From the NCBI RefSeq assembly GCF_003350325.1, contig NZ_QLYZ01000005.1, positions 207,750-271,749 of the forward strand: 64,000 bases of DNA, given 5' to 3'. Source of the DNA: Vibrio rhodolitus (GTDB taxonomy: Bacteria; Pseudomonadota; Gammaproteobacteria; Enterobacterales; Vibrionaceae). The number at the start of each line of letters is the position of its first letter. Within the stretch, counting starts at the first letter, position 1. The notes beneath the pieces were generated by a model. The model searched no databases and had not been told where the DNA came from. It saw only the letters and a program-made list of their open reading frames with translations. Positions 37,951-47,236 of this stretch are shown in pieces. Made by a program: the position numbers and the translations under genes.

Positions 37951-37951
37951 C
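37928..37951 (+). repeat. attL: left copy of the 24-bp attachment-site repeat
   Basis: The last 23 bases of tRNA-Ser plus one following base are repeated exactly at 63695-63718. The repeat begins with TTCAAATCCC of the T-loop and ends after the CCA. It lies 90 bp from the integrase gene. Confidence 0.93.
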
Positions 37952-37961
37952 TTATTCTTAG

Positions 37962-37992
37962 AAAAAAGCCTTTGATTATCAAAGGCTTTTTT
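37962..37992 (+). terminator. Terminator after tRNA-Ser, on the island side
   Basis: GCCTTTGAT and ATCAAAGGC form a 9-bp stem with one base between, flanked by A and T runs. Because it lies inside attL it belongs to the island and substitutes for the host terminator now displaced to 63723-63755. Confidence 0.85.
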
Positions 37993-38039
37993 CGTATCTG
38001 AAGCATAGAAAAGTCACCTAACACAGATAGGTGATACAT

Positions 38040-39338
38040 ATGTATTTGATAAAACTGGCTTCTGGCGTGTACTACACACGTATTGCCACCCCTGTTTTTC
38101 TACAAAACTCACATGACTATCCGAAGGAAGTTCGCTTCTCTTTGCTTACTAAAACGCGTCGTGAAGCGATTAAGCGTAACACTCGTTTAGCTAGTGCTAT
38201 CTGCTCTCTGTTCGATAGAGCACTCAATCAGTACATGCCGTACAAGACGTTTAAAGCCATTCTCCTGGTGTTGATAAAGCGTGTACGCGAGGAATTTAAG
38301 ACGAGTTCGAAGATGGAGCCTCATCATGCGCCAGTTACCGTCGAAACTCCGCCACCAGCACCTGTGGAAGCTTTGCCTGAACAGCCTTCGAAAGACTCGA
38401 AGTTCTTCGCAAATGAACTAGATGACTTTATTCGCTCGAAAAGCCTTGAAAATATTACTCATCTATCTTCTGTTCAGCTAAAGCAGCGTTGTACAGACTT
38501 CATATTTTTTGTTAGAAAGCGAAAGCTACCAGTAACGCCTAAAACAGCTATGGTATATCGAGACAGCCTACTAGCTCGGGGGCTGGGTTCTAAGACAATC
38601 AAAGACTACCTCGCGGCGCTCAGGCAGTTTTTTACTTGGTGTGTACAGCGAGAAACGATTGCCAGTAATCCATTCCAATCAGTAAAAGCTCCCAAATCTA
38701 AAGCTTCAAAAGCTTCTGAGGAGCGTTCGCGATGGACATTAGATGAACTCACTAAGTTACTTTCTTCAAGTGAGTATCTAAGTAGGGATAAGCAATTTGA
38801 CTGGGTAACGAGATTACAGATCTATCATGGCTTGAGGCCCGCTGAAGCGTGCCAGTTATCGACTACAGACGTTAAGAAGGTCGGTGGGATCTATTGCATC
38901 ACCTGTTCTGACTCTAACGAGAGGCAACGTCTTAAAACCAAAAATGCATATCGTTTAGTTCCTGTCCATCGTGCGTTAGTGGACTCTGGTTTCATTGAAT
39001 ATGTCGAAGAACGTAACCGTAAGCGCCTGAAGCAACTATTCGACTATAAACCCCACGGTAAGAACCATGATTGGTCTTTCCGCTATAGAACACACTTAGG
39101 CAAGGTACAAACTGCTATTGGAATGAAGCCCAAGGAGCGACCTACAGCTTACTCATTTAGGCATACTTTTATTGATGAGCTAAAAATGGCCGAGGTTGCT
39201 GAGCACGTTGTGTCGGAAATCGTCGGTCATGCTCACCCAAATATCACTTACGGGCGATACGGCAAAAATACTGATCTACTTAAGCTGCAAGGAGCGGTGA
39301 ATACCTTTCCTACTCTAGAAGGAGATTGCCATGCGTAA
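38040..39338 (+). CDS. Site-specific tyrosine integrase of the island
   Basis: About 432 residues from the ATG at 38040; an in-frame GTG at 38031 is an alternative. Residues about 130-215 form the SAM-like core-binding domain (YRDSLLARGLGSKTIKDYLAALRQFFTW). The C-terminal catalytic domain shows arginine in YHGLRPAEACQL, the second motif SFRHTFIDEL, GHAHPN and the nucleophilic tyrosine in ITYGRYGKN. The N-terminal part resembles phage integrases that start with a short beta-type arm-binding domain. It is placed next to attL facing inward, the normal arrangement for tRNA-integrating islands, and presumably drives integration and excision. Overlaps the next gene by eight bases. Confidence 0.92.
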   Translation: MYLIKLASGVYYTRIATPVFLQNSHDYPKEVRFSLLTKTRREAIKRNTRLASAICSLFDRALNQYMPYKTFKAILLVLIKRVREEFKTSSKMEPHHAPVTVETPPPAPVEALPEQPSKDSKFFANELDDFIRSKSLENITHLSSVQLKQRCTDFIFFVRKRKLPVTPKTAMVYRDSLLARGLGSKTIKDYLAALRQFFTWCVQRETIASNPFQSVKAPKSKASKASEERSRWTLDELTKLLSSSEYLSRDKQFDWVTRLQIYHGLRPAEACQLSTTDVKKVGGIYCITCSDSNERQRLKTKNAYRLVPVHRALVDSGFIEYVEERNRKRLKQLFDYKPHGKNHDWSFRYRTHLGKVQTAIGMKPKERPTAYSFRHTFIDELKMAEVAEHVVSEIVGHAHPNITYGRYGKNTDLLKLQGAVNTFPTLEGDCHA

Positions 39339-39714
39339 GCTCGCTCACTTTGAATTGAAGTCTGTAATAAGTGCTCTAGACCATGCTGAATTCACGCAGG
39401 TTTATGATTTCTCAAATCTAGTCGCATGCGGGATTAGCCTAGAAGCCATACGGCTTGTGTACCGCCTGAAGACGGCGTTAAAGCGAAATAGTGATTTAAC
39501 GGTGGCGAATTACATCCAGCATGTGAATCAACTCTACGCTGTTGTGGATTCATTTTACGGATTCAAAGAGATGCTTGGTTACGGTGTGCTTTCTCAAGAG
39601 ATTGAAAGGGAAGAAAAGCTTTTGCAACTAATTGATTTTGTGCAAAGCCATGGTTTGGACGTGAGCGTTACAACAAGAGGAAATGGATGGTCAATCTCAA
39701 TACAGGTTGAGTAA
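39331..39714 (+). CDS. Small protein coupled to the integrase
   Basis: A 127-residue protein whose start overlaps the integrase stop, with GAAGGAG about 8 bp upstream. It is mostly helical (IRLVYRLKTALKRNSDLTVANYIQHVN), ends in a short beta-like segment, and has no domain I recognise. Tight coupling with the integrase suggests it takes part in recombination, for example as a directionality or accessory factor, but this is inference from position only. A strong terminator follows, closing the integrase unit. Confidence 0.7.
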   Translation: MRKLAHFELKSVISALDHAEFTQVYDFSNLVACGISLEAIRLVYRLKTALKRNSDLTVANYIQHVNQLYAVVDSFYGFKEMLGYGVLSQEIEREEKLLQLIDFVQSHGLDVSVTTRGNGWSISIQVE

Positions 39715-39729
39715 ATCCAATTGCTATCT

Positions 39730-39756
39730 GAGCACCGCTTGCGGTGCTCTAATTTT
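39730..39756 (+). terminator. Terminator of the integrase unit
   Basis: GAGCACCGC/GCGGTGCTC, a perfect 9-bp stem with a TT loop followed by TAATTTTC. Confidence 0.88.
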
Positions 39757-40193
39757 CGGATAAACACCACTTTGGCGAGACTTAACCAAAGCAAGCATCA
39801 GGAGTAGATCGAGGCAGGCTATAGAATCACCTTGCTTACGGTTCAATCAACGCGGCATTACTCTTGGCTTAAGTTTTTCTGTTTGAGTTACATCGTCTAC
39901 CGATGCTCAAAATAGATATTAGGTGCATAATGTTGTTAAGAGTTGCTGGCGTTAAATTGAACTAGATTAATATACATACACTAATGTATGGACGTGGTTG
40001 GTCTGAACGCATCGTAACTCATAACTGGACAGATATTATTTAGACGCATAGCTCTATTCCGTTTCTGTCAGATTAGAAAAAGTCTGTTGAAACCCTAAGC
40101 ATTTGTTATACGGCACAGTAACCTTGGCTACAGTCTTCTGGTGAACTTAGTTTAGTCCACCAGAATTCATACCTCGGCTACAATGGTTATTAG
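39757..40193. other. Non-coding region between integrase unit and the Avs-like gene
   Basis: 437 bp with no convincing gene. Noted structures: CATACA-CTAA-TGTATG at 39975-39990, and an 8-bp inverted repeat TTCTGGTG (40136-40143)/CACCAGAA (40158-40165), 29 bp beyond the end of the leftward Avs-like gene, which may act as its terminator although no T run follows. The hairpin is flanked by two copies of CCTYGGCTACA at 40122 and 40172. Confidence 0.45.
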
Positions 40194-43100
40194 CTAGGCT
40201 ATGTCCTCTCTAAGGAGGTAACCTGTAATGGAGTATTGCTCAACTAGGAAATCCAACACAACCAATACCTGTACCTTTAACTTAGGTGTTTGTCTCACTC
40301 TATCATGATTTTTGAATAGATATCTTCTCATATATCTTTCCAAGTAAAATAGTGTATTTCCTGATTTGTCTTGCGACAAGTCGATGTCAAAGGTTTTTAT
40401 TGCATTACAGATCCAGTAAATACCATCATCTATAAATTCACTTCCAATGCTACAAAGTAGCTTGCTGATACTATAGATGAAAGAAGGCTCTCCACCTATT
40501 TTACCGCTCAGGTCATAAAAAAATACTTTATTCTCAACCGAAAAGGTATGCCAAGCCAGTGCATCGTCCTTCCAAGGGATTCTTGCAAATAGAAAGGATT
40601 CGATTGTGCGCTCTTTATCATGCCGCCAACCTTGACTACTAAGTGAATCAACGATGTAGCTTTTAAATCGGTTCCATACATACCAAAATGAGTCTGGCAT
40701 ATTCAGCGAGTCTTCAGCGCTAACAAATTCATTTAATAAATCTGCCGTACCTTCGCTCAAGGTGAAATTATCCGTAAAATATTTCAGGTATCTATCTTTT
40801 TTGTCATTATCTAGATGAAGGACAAAACGAGCATAGTGTTTCAAAAACTCATGTCTAAATGCATAATCAAGACGCTCTTCTCTATCACGTGAGAGTAATT
40901 GTTGTGAAATTACCCTAATAATTTCCTCGACAAAGGGCAAAGATTCTTTAAGTACATTACCTAATGGCAAAAGCTGAAAAGCAGTTATCAATATATCGCT
41001 ATCTACGCTTTCAATATTGTCGATTGCGGATTCCTTGATGGTTTCATCTTCTATACTCTTTATTACACTCTCTAGTTCTTTAAACAACTCCTGTTCAAAG
41101 TCATTTTTATCAATATCATATTTTTTCTGTTCATACGCCTCTTGCCTTAAACGATCCTGAACAACTCTATATTTTTGAGCAACTACCAAATACCCAATGT
41201 ACAAAGACTTCATGAACTCAGGGTCGTCGTTCCATAAGTGCTGCACAGCTTGAATAGCTACTGAATTTATCCTATCCATTCCCATCATCGATATCGAGTC
41301 ATGTCTCATTAAAGCTCTAATTAAGATAAGCTTGATAGTAAATCTTTCATCTGGAAAATCTTTTATTAACCTTGGAAGAACAAATAAAGCAGGAACAAGG
41401 CCGTCACCAATCTGATGTATGTAATCATCATTGTTAACGATGTTTGCATATTCAAATATGACTTCCTTGCAAAATTCTAGCTCGGTTTTTCCTAATTTTT
41501 CTTTGAAGTCCCTCAACAACACAGTGCATACATACGATGGTGTGGCTCGATCGAACAGCAATCCCTCCGTCATACAGCCCTCAGAAAGCTTATTCCATAT
41601 TTCTTTTGCCTCACTCAAAGCAGTCAATGGCTCATTTTCATAAGACTCATACTTATTGTAACTATCTCTATCGTAGAGCCTGCTATCGGCCCAAGTATTT
41701 AAAGCTAAATGTACAAAAGGCTTATTTGCTTCTCGCTGAGACATTTCACTATATTCTTTGAGATCTGGAGCAATTTCAGGATTGAGTTCTATTGCTATAC
41801 CGTTTTCTACTTTTTTCGCTTCAGGAGCCATTTTCCTTTTGTCCATGCGAGCCAAAAATAAACGCCATGTTTTATGTTGATGATTTTCGTGTTCCTTAGC
41901 TGGTAAATTCTTGTAGTGATAGTCCAGAATTTCCCAAATTTCCTGAAGTCGTTTTTCTGATTCCTTTTCACTTACGTCCTCAGTTCTAAAAAATTGATAT
42001 TGGAGTGCTATGTCTTCTAGTGAATGTTGCCTATGTTTTTTGTCACAGGCACTTATCCTTTCATTCTCATGAAGCTCATTCATTGGATTGATACTAAAGT
42101 TTTTCAGCGAGGTAAGTTGAGTCTTATGTGTTTGATCCAGAATCATTCGAGAAGAGTCATAAAAGAAAAACTCTCTCGTTCTAAATAGAGTTTTGGCAAC
42201 ATTAAATGTTTTCTCATGAAACGCACATACTATGCTTGCAACAACAGCCACAAGCGCAGAAGATTCAGCTCTTTCTAGGATATAATTTAGATAATATTCA
42301 AGTACTTCAGGTTTAGTACTTTTTCCTCTCTCAAGAAAGAAACGTTCGAGCGACATTAGTATTGATTCAAGTAGATTAGGGGTTACCTGTGTTCCTCGGT
42401 ACATGCACCAAAGACGACTTGAAATAGGTAAATTGACATTTTTACCATTATCTAGATACAGTATTGCAGTCTCTACTTGACCTTTATCAAGGCTAGATAC
42501 AGCATATGTTTTTGATGAATAATTTATTAGGTCGGTAATGAAATTTAGTGCTAGTTTTAAATCGGCCTTTAATAAGGCATATATAGGTGTTTGATAAGCA
42601 CTAGCAGGATAATAGTCTTGGTGACTAGACTCAACACCAAATTCATGCTCTATCTCTAGTCTTGAACCATAAAAACAATCATTCTTTTGTGGTTCATATA
42701 TCCAAAAACATTTGGCTAGAGATATTACTTTTTCTGGGATTTCAGTAGCAACATTAAAACATTCCATTCTTGTTAAAATGAATTTACTCATTAAGTGATA
42801 TGGATCGTTATGTCGCTTCCAGTTGTTTAAAGTTACTTCATCAATGATCTTTTTAAGCTCGCTTTTTATTTCACTGACTCCATAAAGAATAGTTAGAATC
42901 AAATTTTTGGAAAAACTGTCATCTCCAATATAAATTCTATCTTCGATTGCCGACTTGTAAAATGCTAGAGCAATTAGGCTAGCACATTTTGTTGCATCAC
43001 CAGAGTTATTGTGACTATTCCAGTCATGGAGAACGGGTAATACAAAATTAATATTATCAACACCTATATTTTCTATATTATTATAGATGAACTTGATAAG

Positions 43101-44906
43101 CGAATGCCACCCGTTTCCCTTCGGCTTAGTAATTACATACTCCATTGATAAAATATCTGGCGCCCTGACACCAAACTTGTCAAAAAGGCTATTATCTACC
43201 TCCTTACATCCTATTCTTATCAGCAAGGATAACCGCTTGAGAAGTTGGAAATCGTCTTCCAATAGTGAATCTTTATTCACTCTAAAAAAGTAATCGGAAT
43301 AATCGGACAGAAGCATAGAGACTAAAACTTCATCTTTCCACAAATTAGATATTTTGCAAGATGACAAGGTTTCCATAATAAGGTGGCTAACATCTTCATT
43401 GGACGCGCTAAGTTTCTCTGATAACCACCGCCTGAAAACTCTTCTTATGGCCAAAGACTCTTGTATTTTTTCAAAAAATATTTCTGAATTTTCTGAAGTT
43501 AAAAAATTGCTCTCTACGAATTTATCAAGCGCCCATTCTTCATATATGTCATGAGTAATAAAATACCCACGAGTAGGCTCATAGCTGATTATTCCATCGG
43601 AAACTAATGCTTTTTCTACCGCTTCATTTGAGTAGCTAAAGTCTGGAATGACGAAAAATCTTCCTGAATTAGCTCTTTCTTCGGCAAGATGTATAAAAAA
43701 TTGCTCTCGTTGTGGGGATCGTTTCGCAATGACTCTTGGCCATAAAGACTCTTTGAATTCAAAGTAGCTTGCACCTTTGTTCTCCTGATAATGCCTCAAA
43801 TATTCTCTGAGATAAAATGGTGTTAATATGAGCACTTTGAACTTTTTATCATCAGGGATGACAAAATCATGTTTTTTGGCAAGTTCAAATAATGTATCTT
43901 CGTTCAGATTCTCTAAATGTATCGGCTTAAAACTAATTTTGTACACTTCATATAATTGAAAAACCAAGTCATCTAGGTAGGCATTTCTCGTAGTGAACCA
44001 CACCCTCCATTTAGCTTTGATTAAGCTAGAAAGGTACTCTTTAATAGGAGCCGTATTTTCTAAAGCAATTAAGTGTTCCGCAGAATCAATAACAACTGTT
44101 TTATTGTCAGCCCCTTCATGTGCTTCAATAAAGTCCTTTAAAAAAACACCTGATAGAAATTCATTTAAGTTGCTAACGGAAAACTCTGTCGCTTTATGTA
44201 CATAAAAGGCATCATTCGCCCCCTTATTACCATAAAGTTCTTTTATGAGAGATGTTTTCCCTGTTCCGCCTTCACCACTTATAATTAACGCGTTAGTGTC
44301 TGACTTTTCAATTTCAGATATAATACTAGAGCGATCGATTGAAACATCTTGGTCGCCAAAGGCTATAGAAGTTTCAATATCATCCAAAATTGTACCTGTA
44401 TGAGACTCAAACGACTCCAAAAGCCCAAACAAATTGTCAGATTGAGTGAAAAAGTACGAAATGAACCGACTACAATCATCGACAACAAACGGCGATTCGA
44501 AAAAACTACAGCATCGCCACTCAATTTCTAAGTTATTTTCCTTTGCCTTTGTTTCTGCTTCTATCTTTCCTTGTGGTTCTTTTCCTTTGTTTTGCCCCCA
44601 TTCTGAGTTTGTGTAAAAAATTATTTTATTTAAATCAGGGTAATCACGTTTTGCTTTTGTAATTGTTTCTAGTATATCATTTTTGTGACTAGATAATGCA
44701 GTTGCATAAAATTTAGCTTGCCAGCCAATATTGACTCCATTTGATGAAATTGGATTGGTTTCTATTGCCGACTGGTTTTTATATCGAAAAATACCAGTTT
44801 TCACTCGGAATTCATTGCAAAAAAGGAGATAACACATCCATTCAAAAGCGTCTTGTGGATTTGTTGAAAACTTTGCTTTAAATATTTCCCAATCTGTCTT
44901 AATCAA
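40194..44906 (-). CDS. Avs-like antiphage STAND NTPase with N-terminal Mrr-like nuclease
   Basis: A 1570-residue protein. Residues about 1-155 resemble an Mrr/PD-(D/E)XK restriction nuclease: E49 upstream of GWQAKFY (Q63-A-K65), then a beta strand KIIFYTNSEW. Residues about 195-480 form a STAND/AAA-type NTPase with Walker A GEGGTGKTSL (211-220) and Walker B TVVIDSAEHL (270-279). The remaining about 1000 residues are helical and repeat-like, as expected for a ligand-sensing C-terminus. This order and length match Avs proteins, notably the Mrr-bearing Avs4 type, which bind phage portal or terminase and then cleave DNA. Single gene, leftward, AT-rich. Identity with a known Avs clade needs an alignment; another nuclease-NLR family is possible. 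Confidence 0.72.
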   Translation of the reverse strand: MIKTDWEIFKAKFSTNPQDAFEWMCYLLFCNEFRVKTGIFRYKNQSAIETNPISSNGVNIGWQAKFYATALSSHKNDILETITKAKRDYPDLNKIIFYTNSEWGQNKGKEPQGKIEAETKAKENNLEIEWRCCSFFESPFVVDDCSRFISYFFTQSDNLFGLLESFESHTGTILDDIETSIAFGDQDVSIDRSSIISEIEKSDTNALIISGEGGTGKTSLIKELYGNKGANDAFYVHKATEFSVSNLNEFLSGVFLKDFIEAHEGADNKTVVIDSAEHLIALENTAPIKEYLSSLIKAKWRVWFTTRNAYLDDLVFQLYEVYKISFKPIHLENLNEDTLFELAKKHDFVIPDDKKFKVLILTPFYLREYLRHYQENKGASYFEFKESLWPRVIAKRSPQREQFFIHLAEERANSGRFFVIPDFSYSNEAVEKALVSDGIISYEPTRGYFITHDIYEEWALDKFVESNFLTSENSEIFFEKIQESLAIRRVFRRWLSEKLSASNEDVSHLIMETLSSCKISNLWKDEVLVSMLLSDYSDYFFRVNKDSLLEDDFQLLKRLSLLIRIGCKEVDNSLFDKFGVRAPDILSMEYVITKPKGNGWHSLIKFIYNNIENIGVDNINFVLPVLHDWNSHNNSGDATKCASLIALAFYKSAIEDRIYIGDDSFSKNLILTILYGVSEIKSELKKIIDEVTLNNWKRHNDPYHLMSKFILTRMECFNVATEIPEKVISLAKCFWIYEPQKNDCFYGSRLEIEHEFGVESSHQDYYPASAYQTPIYALLKADLKLALNFITDLINYSSKTYAVSSLDKGQVETAILYLDNGKNVNLPISSRLWCMYRGTQVTPNLLESILMSLERFFLERGKSTKPEVLEYYLNYILERAESSALVAVVASIVCAFHEKTFNVAKTLFRTREFFFYDSSRMILDQTHKTQLTSLKNFSINPMNELHENERISACDKKHRQHSLEDIALQYQFFRTEDVSEKESEKRLQEIWEILDYHYKNLPAKEHENHQHKTWRLFLARMDKRKMAPEAKKVENGIAIELNPEIAPDLKEYSEMSQREANKPFVHLALNTWADSRLYDRDSYNKYESYENEPLTALSEAKEIWNKLSEGCMTEGLLFDRATPSYVCTVLLRDFKEKLGKTELEFCKEVIFEYANIVNNDDYIHQIGDGLVPALFVLPRLIKDFPDERFTIKLILIRALMRHDSISMMGMDRINSVAIQAVQHLWNDDPEFMKSLYIGYLVVAQKYRVVQDRLRQEAYEQKKYDIDKNDFEQELFKELESVIKSIEDETIKESAIDNIESVDSDILITAFQLLPLGNVLKESLPFVEEIIRVISQQLLSRDREERLDYAFRHEFLKHYARFVLHLDNDKKDRYLKYFTDNFTLSEGTADLLNEFVSAEDSLNMPDSFWYVWNRFKSYIVDSLSSQGWRHDKERTIESFLFARIPWKDDALAWHTFSVENKVFFYDLSGKIGGEPSFIYSISKLLCSIGSEFIDDGIYWICNAIKTFDIDLSQDKSGNTLFYLERYMRRYLFKNHDRVRQTPKLKVQVLVVLDFLVEQYSITGYLLREDIA

Positions 44907-45452
44907 TTTTACTTCAACCCTTTTTAAGTACTAACTGATATTGAACGATATCATTTTCAATGACTATTGAAGGCTTTGGTAAAACAGTAAAGCCTCACTT
45001 TGGTTCAAAATCAGACCTTATCTGCCCAACGCACCATAGTAAACTGGGTACATATTTAATCATTAGCAAAAGTAGGTCAACTAATGTCGTAAGAAGTAAG
45101 TCAAGATTGCTGAGCTACGCAACTTTGGGGCACTTCTGAGTTACGAAGTGCCAACTGTTAAGTGCCAACTGTTAAGTGTAAGGATTGCTTACCTGTTGCT
45201 AATTCGTTTGGAGGGACCTTCGTGTTTGGAATTGCCGACTGAAATAGCTTTGATACCTGATGCTTTATAGCGCTATCAGGTCAGTTCGTCTCTAGCTTAA
45301 CTAACGCTTTCGTAACAGTTACAAAGGTCAGGGACACGTTCTATTAAGGTGCAGAACTGCATTAAGGTAGCTGTGTTGCAATGAGACTTGGATAACGATA
45401 AGTGAATGTAACCGAGCCAATTGTAGCTCTGCGATTTAAGCAACAAAGTAGG
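44907..45452. promoter_or_regulatory. Long upstream region of the Avs-like gene, with a tandem repeat
   Basis: 546 bp without a gene I can support. It includes a GCACTTC/GAAGTGC hairpin at 45130-45151 running into a 14-bp direct repeat AAGTGCCAACTGTT, 2.4 copies, at 45146-45178. The promoter of the leftward Avs-like gene should be near 44930-44960. The hairpin and repeat share AAGTGC and could form alternative structures. Confidence 0.45.
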
Positions 45453-45725
45453 TTACTTATCAGGAGTTCCTTCAAAACGTTCTGGAAACATAGATGCTTC
45501 GAAAAAGTCGTTAACATTGACCTTAAGTATTACAGCAAGGTCGCGTAACATTTCATCAGTAACACGTATCATTCCCGATTCTATTTTTGCCAGTTTACTA
45601 CGAGTTAGGTCTATCCCCTGCAATGATGCAATACGATCAACATCTTGTTGGGATAATTCTTTGGATAACCTAATACTTTTAACTTTTGAACCAGTTATGT
45701 TCTTTCGAACCGTGATCTCTCTCAT
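45453..45725 (-). CDS. Xre-family helix-turn-helix repressor
   Basis: A 90-residue protein with a Cro/C1-type helix-turn-helix: VKSIRLSKELSQQDVDRIASLQGIDLTRSKLAKIESGMIRVTDEMLRDLAVILKV. Length is that of a simple single-domain regulator. Its start codon is adjacent to a palindromic operator, and a second identical-type operator lies between it and the divergent lipoprotein gene, so it likely represses itself and that neighbour. It might also control the Avs-like gene located downstream on the same strand, which is inference from order. Confidence 0.85.
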   Translation of the reverse strand: MREITVRKNITGSKVKSIRLSKELSQQDVDRIASLQGIDLTRSKLAKIESGMIRVTDEMLRDLAVILKVNVNDFFEASMFPERFEGTPDK

Positions 45726-45732
45726 GTTTATG

Positions 45733-45802
45733 ATTGCTCCTATTTGGGTGCAATCAATATCGCAGATACTATCATACCGAATTGCACCCGTATGGGTGCA
45801 AT
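45733..45802. promoter_or_regulatory. Twin 22-bp palindromic operators between xre and lipoprotein genes
   Basis: A perfect palindrome with arms ATTGCACCC and GGGTGCAAT and a 4-bp spacer occupies 45781-45802. An imperfect copy (ATTGCTCCT, GGGTGCAAT) occupies 45733-45754, just before the xre start. Centres are 48 bp apart. The placement in the divergent promoter region fits autoregulation by the Xre protein. Confidence 0.8.
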
Positions 45803-45845
45803 AACTAATTAATTATAGTATAGACAACGATTGTTAAAGGTAAGT

Positions 45846-47114
45846 ATGAAAGGTAAAAACCTTGTTGCATTAGGCGTTGTGTTGGCGCTTTCTGGATGTG
45901 GTAGCGATGATGGTGGCTCAAACTCGTCAGATAATAATGGTGGGGGTAATGGCGGGGGCGTAACAAATCCTCCATCAACAAGCCTTATTCAACATTGGCC
46001 TTTGTCCAAGGTCAGAAGCGAAATAGCTAATGTTGCAACTACAACTGGAACTTCAATGATGCTGTGTGATCGCAACCAAGAGTACATTGAAACAGACCAT
46101 TTCATGGTTGGCTTTGCCGATGATTCTACTCGTTTTGATAAGAATGAGTTGATTCAGTCTGCTAAAATCACTCAGGCAGGCTTTAATGAGCTTATTGCTC
46201 ACAGCAAGCTAAATCCGTCAAGTGACCTAAACATCACATCTGGCAGCAAGTGGGTGGCGTGCTACAACGACGCAAAGAAAGGCACTGGTACTGGTTATGC
46301 TAACCTATTTGTATTCTCGCCTAGCACTCTAGATGTTAATCATAGTGACTTTGCTGATTCTTATATTCTAGCGAAGCATGAATTATTCCATGTATTCCAA
46401 TACGAGAAGCTAAATGACAGCGCTCAGTTCTTTGAAATGCCTCGTTGGTTCATGGAAGGCTCTGCCGAGTTCTTTGCTGGTCGCCCACTAAAGAACACTA
46501 CGCATAAGATGGATGACTTCATTAGTGATACATCATTAACGCCAATGGGCATTGAAACTTGGCAAGATGAAGTTGACCTAATGCAAGATAGTGCGATTCA
46601 TACTGCATACTTTAATGATATGTATGATATGTATCAGAACAATGTTCTATTTTACGTTAACAGTGGTATGAGCTTTGAACAGATGTTTACCGTAATGGAG
46701 AACTCTATTGGCTATAACTTTGTTAACGCTATGGCTAATTTAGAGCGTGAGCTTGATATTAAGACAGCGTATACAGATCTTAAAGACGATTCGACTCTAT
46801 ACCGTAACAATGTTATTGCGCAATTGAATGCTAAAGAGATTTCAGGATCGTATATAGATGACGTTAACCTAGATGTTGACCAAGTGCTATTAATGAGAAA
46901 AGGAACTGAAGATGCTGTTGCTAAAGGCTCAATTTCTCGAGATCAATCAAAGTACGCATTTCTTCCTAATGTTCCAGATGGTGAATATGATGGATATGTA
47001 GTGGCTCCTGTAAGTGCGGATGTTGATCGCATTTATGGTTCGATTCTAGTAACCGTTAAAGATGGGAAAATTGGTAATCTGGACTTTACTGGCGTTCAAG
47101 AATTGATCGACTAG
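45846..47114 (+). CDS. Lipoprotein with zinc-metalloprotease (HExxH) motif
   Basis: The ATG at 45846 after AAAGGT begins a lipoprotein signal (MKGKNLVALGVVLALSGCG) with lipobox LSGC, giving 422 residues; the frame is open from 45831. A low-complexity Ser/Asn/Gly linker follows. The motif AKHELFHVFQ (H178, E179, H182) and a downstream glutamate in WFMEGSAEFFAG form a gluzincin-type zinc site. The C-terminal 100 residues are beta-like. It should be anchored in the outer membrane or facing the periplasm. Substrate unknown. Divergent from and probably controlled by the adjacent Xre repressor, which is unusual for a surface protease. Confidence 0.78.
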   Translation: MKGKNLVALGVVLALSGCGSDDGGSNSSDNNGGGNGGGVTNPPSTSLIQHWPLSKVRSEIANVATTTGTSMMLCDRNQEYIETDHFMVGFADDSTRFDKNELIQSAKITQAGFNELIAHSKLNPSSDLNITSGSKWVACYNDAKKGTGTGYANLFVFSPSTLDVNHSDFADSYILAKHELFHVFQYEKLNDSAQFFEMPRWFMEGSAEFFAGRPLKNTTHKMDDFISDTSLTPMGIETWQDEVDLMQDSAIHTAYFNDMYDMYQNNVLFYVNSGMSFEQMFTVMENSIGYNFVNAMANLERELDIKTAYTDLKDDSTLYRNNVIAQLNAKEISGSYIDDVNLDVDQVLLMRKGTEDAVAKGSISRDQSKYAFLPNVPDGEYDGYVVAPVSADVDRIYGSILVTVKDGKIGNLDFTGVQELID

Positions 47115-47136
47115 AAACTACGTTGACTAATAAAAT

Positions 47137-47165
47137 AAAGCTGGTGAATGCCAGCTTTATTTTTC
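47137..47165 (+). terminator. Terminator after the lipoprotein protease gene
   Basis: AAAGCTGG/CCAGCTTT stem with a 6-nt loop followed by ATTTTT, 23 bp after the stop. Confidence 0.85.
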
Positions 47166-47236
47166 AGCAGGGGATATATAAATCTTGGAATGGCGGAAAC
47201 TGTAATCTGCAAAAATCATTTCTGTTTAATGTAGAC

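Noticed and set aside
45146..45178. CRISPR-like repeat
   Set aside because: Repeat is only 14 bp, contiguous without spacers, and fewer than three copies.
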